NCBI GenBank assembly: GCA_964030785.1
Contig: OZ034966.1
Span: 1,124,501-1,188,500, forward strand
From: Siderastrea siderea
Lineage: Eukaryota; Cnidaria; Anthozoa; Scleractinia; Rhizangiidae
Direction of reading: 5' to 3'
DNA: 64,000 nt
In this document: one piece after another, positions 9,634 through 19,545 of the stretch
Position numbering within the stretch: the first letter of the stretch is position 1
How the letters are laid out: every line of letters starts with the position of its first letter
Translations under genes and position numbers: made by a program
Notes under the pieces: generated by a model
Database searches by the model: none
What the model was told of the DNA's origin: nothing
The model's input: only the letters and a program-made list of their open reading frames with translations

Positions 9634-10050
9634 ATGTCCTCTCACCAAGAGGAGGAGGCGGGGCCCAGTGGCCTCGCCCACCATGAGGTGATTGAATTGC
9701 TAGGCCTGAACACCTCGGACTCTGAGAAAGAAGAAGAGACAAACCTGTTATCTCCTGAAGAGATGGCTTGCAGTGACGAGGATGACCTCTGTCAAGAGGC
9801 GTTGGATCGCTTCGAACGCCAACATCAATTTCAAACCAACCTCCTTCAACAAAGTGGAGCAGGAGGTTTGGATGCCAGTGCGGAGGGCGCTTTCGAGTTT
9901 CAAGTGGAGAATTAAGTCGATCGATTAAGTAGTCGAATGGGTGTTCGTGAACGTCATTTCAACACCCGTTTACGCCAAACGGGGAACTTGATTCCAGATC
10001 AAAACATCACAGAAGCCCTACAAGATGGCCTACGTCGAGCGGTGAATTAA
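9634..10050 (+). pseudogene. Amino-terminal segment of Polinton DNA polymerase B, interrupted by two in-frame stops
   Basis: The frame opens at the ATG at 9634, 35 bp after a TATA box. It encodes 93 mostly acidic residues and stops at TAA 9913-9915. The same frame continues for 44 codons to TAA 10048-10050 and then runs directly into the polymerase body. Both stops sit in the same local context, AAT-TAA-GT. The second segment (MGVRERHFNTRL and onward) resembles the region just before the start of other Polinton polymerases, so this is probably one gene broken twice. Functional read-through is possible but less likely. Confidence 0.65.
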
Positions 10051-13000
10051 GTGTTAGCCACCACGCCTGACCTCAACGATCAAGATCGCCTCTACTTCAC
10101 CATTGGCTCCAACAGGCTCCACAACAACTTTCACGGCTGGGGTTTACAAGCACGAGAAGGGCGTCAAGGAGGTGAACGTATGGAGGCCCTCTTCAATCGA
10201 TTGGCGCAAGCCCTCAACAGCAATGAACAATTTAAAATGGATGACTCGTTCCAATTGTCCATTACTCAAGTCCATCATGCCCCTCAGGGAACCGGCAAAC
10301 CCCGTCGTGGCAAACCAGGTCACCCCACGATGGAAATCTTAACGAGCAACAAACGGAGTGTCATCCGCATCCAAAACAGGGATGAGCTCTGTTGTGCTAG
10401 AGCCCTCGTCACTGCCAAAGCTCGCCTGGACCAGCACCCAAAAGAGAAAGCCATTCGCCAAGGAAGACCCCTCCAAAAAGAATTGGCTCTCTTGCTCCAT
10501 CACGAAGCCAAGGTGCCCTTGGGCCCTTGCAGCTACGATGCTTTGACGGCCTTCAGTGCGGCCCCGTCCCTGGCCCATTATCAGATCATCCTGGTGGACG
10601 TCCATCGATCCTTTCACATCACCACCTTTGGAGACACCCAAGACAAACAATTGATTTTGCTCCACGACCATGACCATTACGATGTCATTACCCGTTTACC
10701 AGGATTTTTCGGGTCCAGTTATGTATGTGCCCACTGTTGGAAACCCTACAACACCCAAGGACAGCATCGCTGCAACAAGAACAAGCAATGCGGGGCCTGT
10801 CGCCAAAAAGAGTGCCCTGATTTCCAGGCAGCTTACCCTCGAGGCCAGAAAGCCACACAACGTTGCCAACAATGTCATCGGGACTTTTTCGGAGAGACTT
10901 GCTTCCAAGCACATCTCGGCAAGGACCATACTGGCAAACCCGTGACCAACCTACAGTCCTCCGTGTGCTTTCATCGCCGTCGCTGTCCTAACTGTCTTAA
11001 ACAGGACATTGGATTACAAAAGATTTCAAGGCATCAGTGCTACTACGTGGAGTGCCCTTCTTGCCATGAGTACGTGCACGGTGAAACCCATCTTTGTTTT
11101 ATTCAAAGACCCACAAAGCCTCAAGAAAAGAAGAGAAAGAGGAAACGTCAAGGAGGCCCTCGTGCGAAACGAGGAGCGGCGGCGACCGCACCGGAGGAGG
11201 AGGAGGAAGATGGGGACGACCTGCCACCCTTGCACGTGTTTTTTGATATTGAAGCCACGCAACCCCACGAACAACACATTGCTAATCTCATCGTGGCCGA
11301 AACCGAAGACGACGATCAACCTATTCGTTTCCCAGGCGAATATTGTACCCGAGATTTTCTCGAATGGCTGGATACACTCACGTTGAACGACACCCGACAA
11401 GTCAATGTACTCGCTCATAATTTCCAAGGGTACGATGGTTACTTTGTGGTTCATCAATACCATAGTGACAACCGGATCGTCGAACAGCTCCGGAACGGGT
11501 GTAAACTCTTGGAAGTCAAACACGATCGTATCCGATTCATCGATTCTCTCAGCTTTTTCCAGATGCCCCTGTCCGCCTTTCCCAAAACCTTTGGATTAAC
11601 GGAATTGAAAAAAGGCTACTTCCCACACAAGTTCAATATCCCTGAACACCAAACGTACGTGGGCATCGTCCCGGCCCTCGATTACTACATGCCCGAAACC
11701 ATGTCTCCTGAAGGCAAGCAAGCCTTGGAAAAGTGGCATCAAGAACAACGCGAGAAGGAGGTGGTATTTGACTTCCAGAAAGAATTGGTTGGGTACTGTG
11801 AATCAGATGTGCGTCTCTTGAAACAAGGATGTCTGACTTTCAAACGGTTGTTTGAAGCTCAAGCGGGTTTCAACCCCTTTGATCACATCACCATTGCTTC
11901 TGCCTGCAACATGGATTTACGTATGAACCGCATGATCCCTAACAGTATTGCCAGTGAACCCACCCTTGGTTGGAAGAATCGCATCAATCACGCCAAGGTG
12001 TCCATCGAATGGCTCACTTGGTGTATCCAAGAACAGTCTCAGGACATTCAACATGCCAGAAATGCCGGCGAGTATCGCATCCCCGGCACCAACTTCCGTG
12101 CGGATGGTTACTGCCACGACACCCAGACCGTGTACGAATTTCAAGGTTGTTTCACCCATGGCTGCCCAACCTGTCATCCAAACCGCCACGAAAAACATGT
12201 GCGTCACTATGATCGAACCATGCAAGATATCTACGAAATCTCGCAACACAAGGTCCAACAGTTAAGAGAACAAGGGTACACTGTGGTCCAAATATGGGAA
12301 TGCGAATGGAAACGTCTCAAAGAAACCAACCCAGAGATCCGATCCTTCGTCAACAACCTGGAGTTGAACAACCCCCTCAACCCTCGTGACGCTTTCTGTG
12401 GAGGTGGGACCAATGCCGTGAAACTGTACCATCAAGTGACCCCCAACCAAAAGATCCATTACATTGATGTCACCTCCTTGTACCCTTGGGTCAACAAAAC
12501 CTCTGTCTACCCTAAAGGACATCCTACCTTCATTTCACAACCGGGTCACATGGACATCCACCAGTACTTCGGGCTGATTCAGTGCAAAGTCCTGCCTCCC
12601 CGTGACCTCTACCATCCCGTCCTGCCTTACCGCCATGACAGCAAACTGCTCTTTCCACTCTGTGCCAGTTGTGTGGAAGACGAAATGCCCAAACGCCCCT
12701 GGGAGAGGACGGCCGAATGCAACCACACCGACGAGCAACGCGTCCTGACGGGGACATGGTGCAGCCCGGAATTAGACAAAGCGGTGGACTTGGGATATCA
12801 AGTCCAGTACATCTACGAAGTCTGGCATTTTCAAGAAACCTGTCAAGGACTGTTCCGAGACTACGTCAACACTTGGTTGAAAATCAAGCAAGAAGCCAGT
12901 GGGTGGCCCGCATGGTGTACCACTGAGGAAAAGAAGAACCAGTACGTGGAATTATACCACCAAAAGGAGGGCATCCAGCTGGAGTACAACAAGATCCAAA

Positions 13001-13752
13001 AGAATCCTGGGTTACGTACCCTAGCAAAAATGATGCTCAATTCCATGTGGGGCAAGTTTGGACAACGGCTCAACAAGACCCGAGTCCAAGAATTTGATGA
13101 CCCCCAAGCCTTTCATCGGTTTTTGGACACCGATACCCTGGATGTCAGGCATGTATCCATTATGAATGACCAAATGGTGGAGGTACTCTACCAGTACCAA
13201 AAGGAAGACATCCTCGTCTCACCCAACCTGAACATCTTCGTGGCCGCGTTTACCACCTGTTGGGCCCGTCTCAAACTGTACGAGGCATTGGAACAGTTGG
13301 GAGAACGTGTCCTCTACTACGACACCGACTCAGTCATCTACTTAGAGGAACCTGGCCAACCCAGTCCGGTCTTGGGGAATTACCTCGGCGATTTTACGAG
13401 TGAATTGGATGATGACGACTACATTGTCGAATTTGTGTCAGGCGGTCCCAAGAATTATGGGTATGAAACCAAGAAGGGAAAGATCGAATGCAAAGTGAGA
13501 GGTTTTCGCCTCAACAGCGAAGGAAAAGCCCAATTGAATTACAGCGTCATGCGCCAGAACGTATTGGATGAAATCCAGAAGCCACTCCAGAAACCGCGCC
13601 AAACCGCAGTCCACAAAACCTACCAGATCGTGCGGAATCCTAAAACCTATCAGCTCCACACCTTTCACGAGTCCAAGTTTTACAAATTGGTGTACGACAA
13701 GAGAGTGGTCAATCCAAACACCTTCAAGACTTACCCCTACGGCTACCTATGA
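10051..13752 (+). CDS. polB: Protein-primed family B DNA polymerase of a Polinton/Maverick element
   Basis: 1233 codons without a stop; it begins at a TAA and has no ATG there, so this is the body of a longer broken gene. Residues about 225-350 form a Cys/His-rich zinc-finger region (CAHC, CGAC, CQQC, CPNC, CPSC pairs). The exonuclease domain shows FDIEA near residue 400, AHNFQGYD and YCESDVRLL. The polymerase domain shows DVTSLYP (motif A, about 806), KMMLNSMWGKFGQR (motif B) and YYDTDS (motif C, about 1088). These are the catalytic signatures of the protein-primed B family that replicates Polintons. All visible catalytic motifs are intact, and the gene ends in TGA. It would copy a linear element with terminal inverted repeats in the nucleus. 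Confidence 0.93.
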   Translation: MLATTPDLNDQDRLYFTIGSNRLHNNFHGWGLQAREGRQGGERMEALFNRLAQALNSNEQFKMDDSFQLSITQVHHAPQGTGKPRRGKPGHPTMEILTSNKRSVIRIQNRDELCCARALVTAKARLDQHPKEKAIRQGRPLQKELALLLHHEAKVPLGPCSYDALTAFSAAPSLAHYQIILVDVHRSFHITTFGDTQDKQLILLHDHDHYDVITRLPGFFGSSYVCAHCWKPYNTQGQHRCNKNKQCGACRQKECPDFQAAYPRGQKATQRCQQCHRDFFGETCFQAHLGKDHTGKPVTNLQSSVCFHRRRCPNCLKQDIGLQKISRHQCYYVECPSCHEYVHGETHLCFIQRPTKPQEKKRKRKRQGGPRAKRGAAATAPEEEEEDGDDLPPLHVFFDIEATQPHEQHIANLIVAETEDDDQPIRFPGEYCTRDFLEWLDTLTLNDTRQVNVLAHNFQGYDGYFVVHQYHSDNRIVEQLRNGCKLLEVKHDRIRFIDSLSFFQMPLSAFPKTFGLTELKKGYFPHKFNIPEHQTYVGIVPALDYYMPETMSPEGKQALEKWHQEQREKEVVFDFQKELVGYCESDVRLLKQGCLTFKRLFEAQAGFNPFDHITIASACNMDLRMNRMIPNSIASEPTLGWKNRINHAKVSIEWLTWCIQEQSQDIQHARNAGEYRIPGTNFRADGYCHDTQTVYEFQGCFTHGCPTCHPNRHEKHVRHYDRTMQDIYEISQHKVQQLREQGYTVVQIWECEWKRLKETNPEIRSFVNNLELNNPLNPRDAFCGGGTNAVKLYHQVTPNQKIHYIDVTSLYPWVNKTSVYPKGHPTFISQPGHMDIHQYFGLIQCKVLPPRDLYHPVLPYRHDSKLLFPLCASCVEDEMPKRPWERTAECNHTDEQRVLTGTWCSPELDKAVDLGYQVQYIYEVWHFQETCQGLFRDYVNTWLKIKQEASGWPAWCTTEEKKNQYVELYHQKEGIQLEYNKIQKNPGLRTLAKMMLNSMWGKFGQRLNKTRVQEFDDPQAFHRFLDTDTLDVRHVSIMNDQMVEVLYQYQKEDILVSPNLNIFVAAFTTCWARLKLYEALEQLGERVLYYDTDSVIYLEEPGQPSPVLGNYLGDFTSELDDDDYIVEFVSGGPKNYGYETKKGKIECKVRGFRLNSEGKAQLNYSVMRQNVLDEIQKPLQKPRQTAVHKTYQIVRNPKTYQLHTFHESKFYKLVYDKRVVNPNTFKTYPYGYL

Positions 13753-14009
13753 GATGCCTTCTTCGTCGCCCTCTTGCCATCATACTGTGATGTTACTTGC
13801 TTGCTTGGACCTCCTCCATTGGATCACTTGCAACATTGTCTTCTGAGTTCACCATGACACTGTCCACAACATTGCGTGGAATGAAACAAAGATCCTGACT
13901 TGAATGGAACACTCATCAAATGGATTTTCTCATTCAGTCGGACGTTTGTAAAACCCAAGGAAATCTGGAATTAAATTATTTTTTGTTTTCCAACATGGCG
14001 TCTTTTTTT
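13753..14009. other. Polymerase 3' flank, no gene seen
   Basis: Short non-coding stretch between the polymerase stop and the terminal-like block; becomes A/T-rich after 13900. Confidence 0.6.
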
Positions 14010-14376
14010 TTCAGTCAATGGACCTCCGATGTCCAAATTGGACTTTGGACTTTGAGTCCGCCTTCCTCAGCGATTTTTCCCCACCCTGAGCCCGCGACTG
14101 GTCAGCGGTTTCCCACCCTAGCCAGAGGACACGTCATGTCAGCGTCATGACATGTCCTCTCTTCTCTGAGACCGCGATCCATTTTTCACCACCGGTCAGC
14201 GGTTTTCCATCCCAAATCACGTGACCTTCCCATTTCCGGTCACTACCGGTTCCGGTGACGTCACTTCCGGCCACTTCCGGTTGAGCACGCAAGTCCTTAG
14301 CAACCAAATGGTCAGCGGTTGCCTTTCCGGTTAGCAACAGCGAGAACCAATCAGAAGCCTCGCATCAAAACGAGGT
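14010..14376 (-). repeat. Polinton terminal-like block (right end of the first element)
   Basis: GC-rich block whose reverse complement carries GGGAAACCGCTGACC, GCGGGCTCAAAGTCCA-type and GACGTCAC/CCGGAAGT motifs also present at 56775-57120 and 59205-59402. It lies just outside the polymerase gene, facing inward, as a terminal inverted repeat would. The outer limit near 14376 is where similarity fades and the BEL/Pao remnant begins. Confidence 0.6.
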
Positions 14377-14488
14377 AAAGTGGACCATATGTGCCCGACG
14401 TACTACTAACCACAGTGAGAGATCAGAAAAGTGCACGTCAACTCCTTCGGCTGTTAGTTCCGACAGTTCGGCCAGGCCATCGCCAGCT

Positions 14489-15588
14489 TTGGTGAGTCAG
14501 GTTGTCACGGAGGGGGAGTCGCAAAACGCTTCTGAGAGATCTCAGACAATGATGGCTTTGAAAGCGTCAGAAGCCGCTAATTTTGTCGTCCTACGAACCG
14601 TTCCTGTAATTTTGAAAAGTGGAAACCGCCGAGTGGAGGTGAACGCCCTCTTGGAAGACGCTAGTACAAAAATGAACCTTAACTCCGACGTTGCAGCAGA
14701 GTTAGGCCTGCAGGGAAATTGCCAAAGAGTGACAGTGAACGAACTCAATGGAAGAACCGAAACATTTGAAACAATGCCTGTTGAATTTGAGACCGAAAGT
14801 TTGGATGGCAGTTTCATTAGAAGGATCAGCGCATTCACGACAGATCGAGTCACCGGTAACCTGTGTATAATCGATTGGGGGAAGGAGTCAGAAAAGTGGA
14901 AACATCTTCAGGGTATTCAGTTCCCAAAACAAAGCACAGCTAGGCCGATCGTTGACATTCTTATTGGCGTTGATTGTCTAGATACATATTTCTCACGAAG
15001 ATGTGCAAGGCCTACCGGGAGAGCACATCGCAAGACGTACACCTCTTGGCTAGACTTGTATTGGAAATCCGGACGGCAATCAAGGACATTGCATTCAGAC
15101 TAACTTTATTCATGCTTACTGCGTTCGTGAGGAGTCAAAACTGGAGGAAATTGGTTCGACTCTCCGTAAATTCTGGGAAGTTGAGGCTGTTAACAAGAGT
15201 GAACCTTTCCTGGGAATTAAGGACAGAGTTGCAATGGAAAAGGTCAAAAAATCCTTGAAATTTGTGGACGGATGTTATCAAGTTGGCATTCCGTGGAAGA
15301 AAACTCACCCTTGTTACAAAACAATTATGAAATGGAATTCAGACGACTTCAGAATATTGAGCAGCGGCTTTTCAAGAAACCAGACATTGCCAGAGCTTAT
15401 AGCGACTGTATTGAACAATACATTTCAAAGGGATACATCCGCAAAGTGCCTGTGACTGAGGAACAACCCTCTACCAAGTGGTTTCTACCTCATTTGCCTA
15501 TTGTGAAATCGGACAGGACGACCACGAAGACGCGGATCGTTTTTTATATCATAGATACTGAGATTTCCTTACGTAAAAATGATACGTA
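14489..15588 (+). pseudogene. BEL/Pao protease and start of reverse transcriptase (broken)
   Basis: 14489-15000 encodes a retropepsin-like DUF1758 domain (VNALLEDASTK at the active-site region, then VDILIGVDCLD). After frame breaks, 15110-15588 encodes the pre-RT region (FLGIKDRV, RLFKKPDIARAYSDCI, KWFLPHLPIVKS, TKTRIVF). Coding similarity stops abruptly after TRIVF, where unrelated sequence begins. The expected palm motif with its catalytic Asp residues is absent. Confidence 0.75.
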
Positions 15589-15737
15589 AAATGCATTAGC
15601 CAATAGGAAACGCGAACGATGAAAACTCACTAGTGAAAAAACGTCGTTCGTCCAACCACAAACGCGAACGACGAAAACTCACTAGTGAACAACAGCGCAT
15701 CGCGATTTCGATTGTCGTCCATTTTCGTCTCGGCGAC

Positions 15738-17084
15738 ATGGCGGAGGCAACTGCTTCAAGGTTTGTGTCTTTAGACGACACAATTGAGTCGTTTATTGAA
15801 GAGCATGAAAACCCCAACACGGTGAAAAAAACAAAACGAGAGGTTGCTTTGTTGACAGTGTTCCTTCAAACAAAAGGAGAAACACGCGAGATAGCAGAAA
15901 TTCCTCCTGTTGAGTTGAATGAACTTCTCAGCGAATTCATATTAAGCGTCCGCACAAAGGAAAGGCAAGAATACGAGCCGTCTTCGCTCCGAGGGATAGT
16001 AGCGAGTTTTGAAAGCCACCTTAAAAGAAAGTCCTATCCAGTTAGCATCATCAATGACCTAGCATTTGAAAAGTTAAGAAAAACACTCCAGTCTAAACAG
16101 AAACAGCTCAAGAAACAGGGAAGAGGAAACAAGCCTAATGCATCGGTGGCTCTAACAGAGGATGAAATAAAACTTCTCTTCGACAAAGGCCTCCTCGGTG
16201 TATCAAGTCCTGAAGCCATTTTAAACACCCTGTGGCTGAACAACAGCCTCCATTTTGGGCTTCGAGGAGTAAAAGAGCACCACGATATGCGCTGGGGCGA
16301 TGTTAAGTTGTGCAAAACAGACCAGGGTGTTGAATACTTGGAGTTCAACGAGCGCCAAACGAAAACAAGAACTGGCGCCGACCACCGCGATGTGAGACCC
16401 TTCGCACCAAAAATGTTTTCAACTGATGGTAGCGAAAAAGATCCGGTAGCAGTTTACAAACTTTTTGTTCAGAAAAGACCGGAAAAAATGAAAGATCCCG
16501 ACGCTCCGTTTTACATTGCAGTTAACAACGTATCGATGAAATCCAAACCTTCGAATTCTGAAAAGTGCTGGTTCAAATGCAACGTGGTCGGCACCAACAA
16601 ACTCGGGGGTCTTATGAAAGAAATGTCAAAGAAAGCGGGTCTTCAGAACGATAAACTCCGCACTCACAGCGCTAGGAAAACCATGATTCAAACCCTCAGC
16701 GAAAATAATGTGCCACCGACACAAATCGCACAGCTCTCCGGCCACAAAAACCTGAAAAGTATTGAAAACTACAGTCACCTCAGCACAAAACAACAAATGC
16801 ATATGTCAAATGTACTGGAAAACATTTCTAGTGAGTGTTCAAGCATCACTCCATTCACTCCGACTGTAACTCCGTCAACTTCAGCTGTATTTCGACCAGA
16901 AGGAGCCTGTCGCTTCAGTAACCCTGGCCAACAGTCTATGGCTTTATTCTCGGGTGCAGTCATTCATGGAGGACAGTTTTCTGTGACCATCAACACTGTA
17001 AATCAATCGCCACCACTTCCTCCTCCCTCGGAAAAGCGACAATGGAAAAGAATCAGAGTCTCTAGCGATTCAGATGATGACTAA
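15738..17084 (+). CDS. Crypton tyrosine recombinase
   Basis: 448 residues from the first good ATG (GACATGGCG context). An amino-terminal SAM-like core-binding region is followed by the catalytic domain: Arg in HFGLRGVKEH, a Lys-containing ERQTKTR strand, the H-x-x-R box THSARKT, then LSGHKNLKSIENYSHLS, giving the second His and the nucleophilic Tyr. All residues needed for tyrosine-recombinase chemistry are visible. The sequence resembles the DUF3504/Crypton-derived domains of animal QRICH1, ZMYM and KCTD1 families. It would cut and join the element DNA through a covalent 3'-phosphotyrosine intermediate. The frame is uninterrupted, unlike the retroelement it sits in, so it is younger. The Ser/Thr/Pro-rich tail after residue 360 has no recognised domain. 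Confidence 0.88.
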   Translation: MAEATASRFVSLDDTIESFIEEHENPNTVKKTKREVALLTVFLQTKGETREIAEIPPVELNELLSEFILSVRTKERQEYEPSSLRGIVASFESHLKRKSYPVSIINDLAFEKLRKTLQSKQKQLKKQGRGNKPNASVALTEDEIKLLFDKGLLGVSSPEAILNTLWLNNSLHFGLRGVKEHHDMRWGDVKLCKTDQGVEYLEFNERQTKTRTGADHRDVRPFAPKMFSTDGSEKDPVAVYKLFVQKRPEKMKDPDAPFYIAVNNVSMKSKPSNSEKCWFKCNVVGTNKLGGLMKEMSKKAGLQNDKLRTHSARKTMIQTLSENNVPPTQIAQLSGHKNLKSIENYSHLSTKQQMHMSNVLENISSECSSITPFTPTVTPSTSAVFRPEGACRFSNPGQQSMALFSGAVIHGGQFSVTINTVNQSPPLPPPSEKRQWKRIRVSSDSDDD

Positions 17085-17488
17085 GACACTGTAGGCTTTT
17101 GCATACAGTTTTCTTGACTTTGTTGTATTATACTGATTTGGTAATAGTTCGCTTGCGTTGTCGTTGTGTTATTCAGCGTATACCGCTGTTTTATAATATC
17201 TGATTTACAAACATTAAATTTGAACTTATAAGCCTCAGTCAGGTTTTTTTTTTCAACTGAAAAATGTTTATAAAAGTTGTGAAGGTATAAACTGACGTTT
17301 TATTTCTTGTGTTATTTCATTAAATATTTGATTTTGAAAGAGAAACTGATGTTTTAGTTATTCTAGTTTTACACGCATACATTGCAGTTGAATGGGTTCC
17401 CTAAACATGCGCGTAAGATTGACAAAATTTGGCTTTTCAAAAATCTCAGTATCTATAAAATAAACAAATTACACCATGAAAAATGCTT
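17085..17488. other. 3' flank of the recombinase gene, no gene seen
   Basis: A/T-rich, with T runs and several possible AATAAA-like signals; nothing coding. Confidence 0.6.
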
Positions 17489-17579
17489 TGTACGATTTTT
17501 TATTCACTCGTTGAGTTGTATCAGAAAACTCACTCGTTCGTTTTCTGATACTACTCAACTCGTGAATAAAAATCGTACG
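17489..17579. repeat. Long hairpin near the Crypton right end
   Basis: TACGATTTTTTATTCACTCG and the following bases to about 17530 pair with the reverse complement ending AATCGTACG at 17579, arms about 40 bp with few mismatches and an 8-bp loop. Confidence 0.85.
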
Positions 17580-17639
17580 CGCGCATTTTCCATGGAGTAA
17601 TCTCTATTGATGCTTCTGCGCAGTATCAAGGTGTACTAA

Positions 17640-18271
17640 AACACTCGGAGTTCTGTGGGAGGCGGCGAAGGATGCGTTCAGTTCACCTTCGAGGTTCGAC
17701 CACCTGGTAACTATTTCTCCTTCACCAAGCGTAATTTCCTGTCCAAGGTAGCAACTCTCTTTGACCCACTTGGGTTCTTGTCGCCATTCATCATCAGAGC
17801 TAAGTTGTTACTACAAGACCTGTGACCGTAGGGCTGGATTGGGATGATCCTCTGGAACCCCTGGTATGCAGAAGTCGCAAATGGTTCAAAGAATTGTCCG
17901 AGCTTAACCAAATCCGTGTCCCAAGAAGCTTACAGCTGCAGACGGAAGGAGCACCGGTCGACACTTCTCTTCATACCTTTCTAGACGCTTCCCAAGATGC
18001 TTACGGAGCCGTTATGTATTACAGGAATGCTTACCAAAGTGAGTTTATGTGTAGCGTCATCGTGGCTTCGAAAACAAGAGTCGCGCCGCTTAGCGCCATG
18101 AGTGTTCCTCGTTTGGAGTTGATGGGTGCCGTTCTCGCCTTAAGAATGAGAGAGGAGATTTCAAAAGCATTAAACACTCCACTAAGCCAAGCAGTGTTCT
18201 GGTCAGACAGTACGGACGTACTCTGGTGGTTACGTAATCCTAGCCAAACTTTTCAAGCCATTCGTTGCTAA
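17640..18271 (+). pseudogene. BEL/Pao end of reverse transcriptase and RNase H (broken)
   Basis: Encodes [18 protein letters not shown] (RT connection), then from 17822 LDWDDPLEPL, FLDASQDAYGAVMY and VPRLELMGAVLA with [12 protein letters not shown], the aspartate-containing RNase H signature of BEL/Pao. A stop precedes 17822 and the frame is lost after QTFQAI. Confidence 0.75.
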
Positions 18272-19545
18272 CAGAGTCGCCGAAATTCAAGCGTCGTCTA
18301 GCTCTAAACAGTGGAAGTATGTTCCGACAAAGGAAAACCCTGCTGCCACTTATCGACGAGGACGGAATTTTACGCTGCGACGGACGTCTCAAGTACGCTG
18401 AGTTTATCCCGTACAAGACACGTTTCCCGATAATTCTTCCACGAAGGCACTGGGTAACTACTCTCCTCATCAAGCACTACCACGAGAAAGGCTATCACAC
18501 GAGCGGGACTAATCAAACTTTAGCTGATCTAACTTCACGTTTCTGGATAATCGCTGGCCGAGAAGAAATTCGAGCATGGGAAAGGGAGTGTGCACAGTGT
18601 CGAAAACGCAAAGCCAAACCTGCTAGTCAAGTGATGGCACCTTTACCAAGGATAAGGGTTAAGGAACCTTTACGAGCGTTCTCTCGAGTGGCTATAGATT
18701 TTGCTGGCCCAATTTTTTACAGTTCAAGAAAGAGGCAAACCCAGGAGAAAACGCTATTGGTGCCTGTTTACCTGCCTATTATCAAGAGCCGTACATTTGG
18801 AGGTCGCATTTGGACTGGATACCGACTCATTTCTGAACGCGTTTTATCGCATGGTCAATCGGAAGAACAGTTATCTCCGACAACGCAGGAAATTTTGTTG
18901 GAGCAGACAAGGAATTGCGCGAGTTGGTAAAGAAACTTGAGTAGGATAAAATACAAGGGTCCGTGGCAAACCAAGGCATCAAGTGGCTTTTCAGACATTT
19001 CAACCCTCCATTACTGCCTCACTTTGGGGGGCTACGTGAAATCATGATAAAGGCGGCTAAAAAAGCAATCTACGGCATCCTGGGAACGGCTGACATAAAC
19101 GATGAAGAACTGATTACAGCTTTCACTGGCGCCGAGGCATTGAAAAATTCCAGGCCATTAACGTATCAAACCACAAACCCAGATGATGATGGGCCCCTGA
19201 CACCGAGCCATTTTCTTCATGGACAAATCGGAGGCCAATTCGCGCCAGAAAAGATGACGGAGGATTCAAGAACTAGTGAAGCATTTCTGGCCACGCTGGC
19301 TAAGGGAGTGGTTGCCGAGGCTTTATTCAAGAAAGAAGTGGTTTAATCCTCAAAAATATCTTCAAGTGGGAGAAGTGGTACTCGTCGTTTCACCTGATAC
19401 CCCACGTGGCCAATGGCCCCTTGGACGAGAAATCGAAGTTCATCCCGGCGAAGACGGTCGTGTACGAGTTGCAAAAATTCAAGTTGCACGGAATGTAATC
19501 AATCGAAGTGTTTCCAAACTGTGCTTTTTGGAAGTTTGTGATTAG
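18265..19545 (+). pseudogene. BEL/Pao integrase (broken into three frames)
   Basis: 18265-18930 encodes the zinc-binding HYHEKGYH and CAQCRKRK elements and the start of the core ([10 protein letters not shown]). 18963-19346 continues the core after a gap. 19276-19545 carries the carboxy-terminal QVGEVVLVV and GPD/GED-G-RVRVAK segment. The DDE triad cannot be followed in one frame, so the enzyme is dead. Confidence 0.75.

Larger units (their letters stand above)
1..10223. repeat. Large palindrome, arms of about 4.6 kb around a 983-bp spacer
   Basis: Positions 1-4633 read as the reverse complement of 5617-10223. Paired positions sum to 10250 near the centre and 10224 near the outer ends. The 26-bp drift comes mainly from an 18-bp difference in an Ala-Gln codon repeat and a 6-bp difference in an ATT microsatellite. 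The arms also differ by scattered substitutions, some changing amino acids, so identity is high (roughly 99%) but not perfect. Each arm carries the same gene set in mirror order: polymerase amino end, gene a, gene b, gene c. The left arm runs off the window inside the polymerase gene, so its true length is unknown. It could be a head-to-head Polinton dimer, an inverted duplication, or an assembly join of two haplotypes. Confidence 0.95.
15590..17620 (+). mobile_element. Crypton-like tyrosine-recombinase element (approximate ends)
   Basis: Unrelated DNA carrying one intact tyrosine-recombinase gene replaces the core of the BEL/Pao polyprotein. A 24-bp-scale direct repeat containing GAAAACTCACTAGTGAA occurs at 15621 and 15674, and a long hairpin sits at 17489-17579 near the other end. 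No terminal inverted repeats or target duplication were seen, as expected for Cryptons. Ends are inferred from where BEL/Pao coding stops and resumes. Confidence 0.65.

Noticed and set aside
9913..10050. TAA read as glutamine (alternative genetic code)
   Set aside because: Neighbouring Polinton genes in the window end in TAA or TGA at sensible places, so reassignment is not needed.
10339..13076. Several 60-165 codon frames overlapping the polymerase
   Set aside because: All are shadows of the polymerase reading frame without start context or motifs.
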